From an uncultured Dehalococcoidia bacterium (GTDB lineage Bacteria > Chloroflexota > Dehalococcoidia > Lucifugimonadales > JAAXIE01): DNA of 64,000 nt. Both the position numbers and the translations under genes were made by a program. Below are positions 59,924-64,000 of the stretch, in pieces. Positions within the stretch are counted from its first letter, which is position 1. The number at the start of each line of letters is the position of its first letter. The stretch lies in contig OX638353.1 in NCBI GenBank assembly GCA_951813255.1, positions 3,148,782 to 3,212,781 of the forward strand. Reading direction: 5' to 3'. The notes beneath the pieces were generated by a model. That model was not told the origin of the DNA, made no database searches, and saw only the letters and a program-made list of their open reading frames with translations.

Positions 59924-61663
59924 CTAGAACTGCCTGTACCGGTTGACGATAGGTAGGCGCCGGTCTCGCCCAAAGGCGCGTGGGGTGATTTTGACCCCCG
60001 GTGGGGCTTGGCGCCTCTTGTACTCGTTACGGTCGGCGGCGGCGATGACCTGTCGCACGATTGATGGGTCGAAGCCCATGTCGATGATGTTCTGGTAGCT
60101 TCGGTCCTCCTCGATGTAGGCACGCACAACTTGGTCCAGTATCTCGTAGGGTGGGAGACTGTCCTGGTCGGTCTGGTCAGGGCGCAACTCGGCGCTTGGG
60201 GGTTTGTCGAGCACAGCTTGAGGCACAATCGGCGCCGGATGACCATTGGCGTTGCGCCACCGGGCTAGGTCGTAGACCAGTGTTTTGGGCACGTCCTTGA
60301 TGACTGCAAACCCTCCGGCCATGTCGCCGTACAGTGTGGCGTACCCCATGGCGAGTTCGCTCTTGTTGCCGGTCGTGAGCACCAGCCAGCCATACTTGTT
60401 GGAGATGGTCATCAGCACGTTGCCGCGTATGCGGGCCTGAACATTCTCCTCAGCAACGCCCGCCTCGGTGTCGCGCAGGTAGGGTTCTAACATCTCTTCG
60501 AAGGCGAGGTGGGCTGGCTCAATGGGTACCTCCCAGAGCTCAATGCCCAGGTTCTCCGCCAGTTCCCGCGAGTCGAGGATGCTTCCCTCGCTGGAGTAGC
60601 GTGAGGGCATGGTAACTCCGAGGACGTTCTCCGGTCCCAAGGCGTCGGTGGCGACACATGCGGTAAGGGCGGAGTCGATTCCTCCCGACAGACCAATAAT
60701 CACCTTGCGGAATCCGTTCTTGTGTACGTAGTCGCCCGTCCCTACCTCCAAGGCGCGGTACACCTGACCGACGGGATCCAGAGGCCGGGCGATGCCGTCG
60801 GAAGGCAACGCGGGTCGGACGACTTCGCTTATGCCAGACACGTGCACTACCTTGGAGTGCCCGTTGACGTCCGAAGGTCTCAAGCGCGTCTTGCGGGGCC
60901 GTGGGTCGCGCAGGCGGGAGCGGAAGACCGCCTCCACGTCCAAGTCAGCCACCAGCAGCGTCTCCTCGAATTCAGGGCCTTGTGCCACCAATTCGCCCCC
61001 CGGCCCGAAGATGGCGCTGTCGCCATCGAAGACCAGTTCGTCCTGCCCGCCCACGGTGTTGAGGTAGGCTACATACAACTCGTTGTCAGAAGCGCGGGTG
61101 GAGACCATCTTGCGACGGAAACTACCCTTGCCCAAATGGTAGGGCGAGGCGTTGATGTTGACCACCAATTGGGCCCCAGCCTCCCTCTGCACAGCAGTGG
61201 GGCCGGATGGGTACCAGATGTCTTCGCAGATGTTGAGTCCGACGCCCACGCCGTTTACCACGAATACAGGGCATTCCCTGCCCTGTTTGAAGTAGCGTTC
61301 CTCGTCGAAGACGCCGTAGTTGGGCAGGTACACTTTGTGGTACACCCCCACAACCTCGCCATCGTGGGCTAGAGCGCAGGCGTTGTAGATATCATCGTCG
61401 GCATCGACGAAGCCGACGGCCACGGCCAGTCCTTTGGAAGCAGCCGCAACCTGACGCATGGCTTCGTGGTTGGCTTGGATGAAAGAGGGTTTGAGGAGCA
61501 GGTCCTCCGGCGGGTAGCCGGTCACAGTGAGTTCGGGGAAGGCGATCAGGTCGGCGGAGAGTTCGCGGGCCCTCTGGACATATTCCAAGGCCTTGGCCAC
61601 GTTGCCTTCAAGGTCGCCAACTGTCAGGTTTATCTGCGCTAGGGCCAGACGAAAGCTGTGCAT
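59924..61663 (-). CDS. nadE: NAD+ synthase, glutamine-dependent
   Basis: Final step of NAD biosynthesis. The N-terminal nitrilase-type glutaminase domain has the Glu in LIAFPELTVTGYPPEDLL, the Lys in HKVYLPNYGVFDEERYF and the nucleophile Cys in LNICEDIWYPSGP. The C-terminal ATP pyrophosphatase domain has the P-loop GLSGGIDSAL (near residue 310). 579 residues, normal for the two-domain bacterial form. Confidence 0.95.
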   Translation of the reverse strand: MHSFRLALAQINLTVGDLEGNVAKALEYVQRARELSADLIAFPELTVTGYPPEDLLLKPSFIQANHEAMRQVAAASKGLAVAVGFVDADDDIYNACALAHDGEVVGVYHKVYLPNYGVFDEERYFKQGRECPVFVVNGVGVGLNICEDIWYPSGPTAVQREAGAQLVVNINASPYHLGKGSFRRKMVSTRASDNELYVAYLNTVGGQDELVFDGDSAIFGPGGELVAQGPEFEETLLVADLDVEAVFRSRLRDPRPRKTRLRPSDVNGHSKVVHVSGISEVVRPALPSDGIARPLDPVGQVYRALEVGTGDYVHKNGFRKVIIGLSGGIDSALTACVATDALGPENVLGVTMPSRYSSEGSILDSRELAENLGIELWEVPIEPAHLAFEEMLEPYLRDTEAGVAEENVQARIRGNVLMTISNKYGWLVLTTGNKSELAMGYATLYGDMAGGFAVIKDVPKTLVYDLARWRNANGHPAPIVPQAVLDKPPSAELRPDQTDQDSLPPYEILDQVVRAYIEEDRSYQNIIDMGFDPSIVRQVIAAADRNEYKRRQAPPGVKITPRAFGRDRRLPIVNRYRQF

Positions 61664-61686
61664 CTTGCAGGCCAGTATAGCACGGG

Positions 61687-62124
61687 CTATCTGGAGCGCC
61701 TGCGACGACCGGAGCGGGCTCTTGCAGGATTGCGCCTAGGGCCCAGCGCCTCTATGGCCTGCAGCTGCCGCGACTCGGCCACGCGTAAACGCCGTGAGCA
61801 GGCGTCGAGGACATTGAGGTACTGGGATTTCATGGAGGCCTCTTGGGCCCCAGGGAGGCGTTTTTGCATGGTGGCGTAGTCGGCGAGGAGAACGGCAAAT
61901 CGGCGCACGGCCTCTTCGGAGATATCCTCGGCTTTCCCCTCTTCCACTTGCCTTCTCAGACGCGGAGGCAACACTCCCATCATTCTGCGGAAGCGTGCCT
62001 CCTGGTCTTCATGCGTGCGCTCCAAAGAGTCCCAACTGCTGGTCCAAGCCCGGAATATGGAGAGAGGTATGACGATGGGAAGAAAGACCAGTCGCAGGTA
62101 GAAGAAGATACTCTCGCGGTGCAT
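61687..62124 (-). CDS. unknown protein with one N-terminal membrane segment
   Basis: Not recognised. The 145-residue protein starts with a hydrophobic segment (FFYLRLVFLPIVIPLSIF) and continues as charged helices rich in Arg, Glu and Ala, ending in an Arg-rich tail. A membrane-anchored coiled coil is likely. It lies between gltD and nadE on the same strand, so it may be cotranscribed. Confidence 0.6.
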   Translation of the reverse strand: MHRESIFFYLRLVFLPIVIPLSIFRAWTSSWDSLERTHEDQEARFRRMMGVLPPRLRRQVEEGKAEDISEEAVRRFAVLLADYATMQKRLPGAQEASMKSQYLNVLDACSRRLRVAESRQLQAIEALGPRRNPARARSGRRRRSR

Positions 62125-62148
62125 AGACCCTGTCTCACAAGCCCCGGT

Positions 62149-63612
62149 CTACCGCCGGTCGTACTTGGTGGCCACCCAAGGAAGGCCAGTGGACCCCATA
62201 AGGTACTTGTCGATCCCATGCGCTGCGGCCCGTCCTTCGGCGATGGCCCACACTACCAGTGACTGGCCCCGGGCCATGTCGCCAGCAGCAAAGATGCCCG
62301 GCACGCTCGTGGCCTTGTCCCTGTTTACCGAGATATTCCCCCGATCGTCCAACTCCACTCCCAGATCGGTTAACATGCCCTCGTGTTCCGGGTGGAGGAA
62401 GCCCAAGGCCAGTAGCACTAGCTCCGTATCAATCGTAAAGTCCGAGCCCTCTATCTCACGCATAGTCGGGCGCCCGTTCTCCCCACGCACCCACTCCACA
62501 TACACAGCGTGCAACTGCGACACCTGGCCGTTGTCGCCACTGAAGGACTTGGTAGCCACGCAGTAGTCCGTAAGCCCGCCTTCCTCATGAGCTGCCGAGG
62601 GACGCAGGATGATGGGCCACTCAGGCCATGGATTCCCGGCGTAACGAGTCTGGGGAGGCTCCGAAAGAATCTCCAGTTGGTGCACCACCTCAGCGCCCTG
62701 CCGGTGGGCGGTGCCCAAGCAGTCAGCCCCGGTGTCGCCACCCCCAAGAATCACCACGCGACGCCCCTCAGCGCTAATCCGTCGCACCCCATCTAGGGCC
62801 TGTCCCATATCCAACCGGTTCTGCTGCGGCAGGTACTCCATCGCGAAATGGATTCCATCCAGGTCCCGCCCCGGCACATCCAGGTCCCGGGCCTGCGTTG
62901 ACCCCCCCGACAGCAGGATCGCGTCATAGCCAGTTTTGAGCTCTGAGACAGGGTAGTTCACCCCGACATGCGCCCCGGTGCGGAACTCCACGCCTTCAGC
63001 TTCCATCAGATCCAGCCGGCGTTGCACGATCTCCTTCTCCAGCTTGAACCCAGGTATACCCAGAGTGAGCAGACCGCCAATGTACTCGTCCCGCTCCAGC
63101 ACGGTGACCGAGTGACCCGCACTGTTAAGCTGCGCCGCTGCCGCCAATCCTGCCGGCCCTGAGCCGACAACCGCCACCTTCTTTCCGGTACGTGTCTGAG
63201 GCGGGCGGGGCTGCATCCAGCCTTGTTCAAAAGCTCGGTCGGCTATGGCCCGCTCGATGTGCTCGATAGCCACAGCGTCTTGGTTGATTGCCAGCGTGCA
63301 GGAAGCCTCGCACGGCGCAGGGCAGATGCGACCGGTGAATTCCGGGAAATTGTTGGTGGTGGAAAGTGCCGCCATGGCGCTTTCCCATTGGCCCCGGTAC
63401 ACCAAGTCATTCCAGTCGGGGATCAGGTTGCCCAGAGGACAGCCACTATGACAGAAGGGAACCCCACAGTTCATGCAGCGGGCCCCTTGATTCCGGGCTT
63501 GCTCCTCAGTCCAGTGCTCGTAGAATTCGCGGAAGTGCTGGACTCGCTCCGGCACCGGTCGCCTAGAGGGCAGTTGACGGCCGAACTCCTTGAATCCTGT
63601 GACCTTACCCAT
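62149..63612 (-). CDS. gltD: glutamate synthase small subunit
   Basis: FAD and iron-sulfur subunit (487 residues) that passes electrons from NADPH to the large subunit. The N-terminal cysteines [16 protein letters not shown] and [10 protein letters not shown] hold the [4Fe-4S] clusters. FAD-binding [14 protein letters not shown] lies near residue 145 and a second dinucleotide-binding motif [17 protein letters not shown] near 290. The start overlaps the gltB stop codon by 8 bases, so the two are coupled. Confidence 0.95.
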   Translation of the reverse strand: MGKVTGFKEFGRQLPSRRPVPERVQHFREFYEHWTEEQARNQGARCMNCGVPFCHSGCPLGNLIPDWNDLVYRGQWESAMAALSTTNNFPEFTGRICPAPCEASCTLAINQDAVAIEHIERAIADRAFEQGWMQPRPPQTRTGKKVAVVGSGPAGLAAAAQLNSAGHSVTVLERDEYIGGLLTLGIPGFKLEKEIVQRRLDLMEAEGVEFRTGAHVGVNYPVSELKTGYDAILLSGGSTQARDLDVPGRDLDGIHFAMEYLPQQNRLDMGQALDGVRRISAEGRRVVILGGGDTGADCLGTAHRQGAEVVHQLEILSEPPQTRYAGNPWPEWPIILRPSAAHEEGGLTDYCVATKSFSGDNGQVSQLHAVYVEWVRGENGRPTMREIEGSDFTIDTELVLLALGFLHPEHEGMLTDLGVELDDRGNISVNRDKATSVPGIFAAGDMARGQSLVVWAIAEGRAAAHGIDKYLMGSTGLPWVATKYDRR

Positions 63613-64000
63613 CGGCTACCAACTCTTCCACAGCTTGTTGTCGCCTCTCTTCCAGCACCCGGCGATAATCTATCGGAAAGACCTTAAGGAACTTGGGCAG
63701 GCTGTCCCTCCAATGGGAGAGCACGCGTTCCGCAGGCCCGCTTCCCGTGTAGCGCAGGTGGTCTTCAATCAGCCCGCGCAGCAGGTCCTCGTCCTCTGCG
63801 TCGACCACTGGTTCCAGCGTCACCATGTCGGTGTTGCACCGCTCCCGGAAATCGCCATCCTCATCCAGCACGTAGGCATATCCGCCACTCATCCCGGCAG
63901 CGAAGTTCCTGCCAGTCGGGCCCAGCACCACCACAACCCCACCGGTCATGTACTCACAGCCATGGTCTCCCACGCCTTCAACGACGGCATGAGCCCCGCT
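63605..64000 (-). CDS. gltB: glutamate synthase large subunit, C-terminal part (partial)
   Basis: The 3' end of gltB, truncated by the window edge. The frame is open to 64000 and encodes the end of the GltB beta-helix domain with [20 protein letters not shown] and [18 protein letters not shown], followed by the short C-terminal helix. Together with gltD it forms NADPH-dependent glutamate synthase for ammonium assimilation. Confidence 0.94.
   Translation of the reverse strand, partial: SGAHAVVEGVGDHGCEYMTGGVVVVLGPTGRNFAAGMSGGYAYVLDEDGDFRERCNTDMVTLEPVVDAEDEDLLRGLIEDHLRYTGSGPAERVLSHWRDSLPKFLKVFPIDYRRVLEERRQQAVEELVADG

Overview
The window is about 60% GC, gene-dense and bacterial. The best fit is a chromosome segment from the Chloroflexota, probably a Dehalococcoidia or SAR202-like lineage. 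That placement is an inference from gene content and order: tig-clpP-clpX; dprA-topA-xer-aroQ-pepP-efp-xse; CbtAB with CobN and a fused ChlI/ChlD chelatase; and an LLM flavin monooxygenase. No rRNA or marker phylogeny was available to test it. There is no CRISPR array and no rRNA.

Layout. 0.5-3.4 kb: two-subunit 2-oxoacid:ferredoxin oxidoreductase. 3.4-6.5 kb: small SnoaL-like protein, glucose-6-phosphate isomerase and short-form 6-phosphogluconate dehydrogenase. 6.5-9.6 kb (minus): LLM monooxygenase, unknown beta-rich protein, alpha/beta hydrolase and a frameshifted aspartyl-protease gene. 9.8-13.3 kb: tig-clpP-clpX. 13.3-22.9 kb (minus): housekeeping run dprA to a formyltransferase, then tRNA-Ser(GGA) and another hydrolase. 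24-31 kb: an accessory island with small orphan proteins, a DDE transposase, a T/S/P-rich lipoprotein behind a possible RNA switch, a DUF2188 protein, four atypical tRNA-like genes, and decayed integrase, secreted-protein and radical-SAM genes. 31-33 kb: oligopeptidase B.

33-52.6 kb is a large cobalamin locus. It is organised around back-to-back promoters whose -35 boxes form one palindrome, and each transcript starts with its own cobalamin riboswitch and terminator. Leftward: cbiE, cobN, cbtB, cbtA and a fused ChlI-ChlD chelatase (cobalt uptake and insertion, C5/C15 methylation). Rightward: a BtuCFD-type importer, then cobO, cobT, cobS, cbiB, cobU, pduX, cobD and cobQ (adenosylation, aminopropanol arm, nucleotide-loop assembly). 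Most corrin-ring genes are absent here, so the window covers cobalt handling, salvage and the late steps.

52.6-54.5 kb is a second small decayed island (IS21 IstA remnant, PAS/histidine-kinase remnant) ending at tRNA-Ser(CGA). 54.8-64 kb returns to core genes: a secreted protein, a CorC-like CBS protein, glmU, a CPA2 antiporter with a possibly leaderless transcript, a RidA protein, nadE, an unknown protein, gltD and the 3' end of gltB, which runs off the window.

The most unusual items are the atypical tRNA-like cluster at 27.7-28.6 kb, the mirror-image B12 promoters at 41.3 kb, and the possible RNA switch at 26.9 kb.
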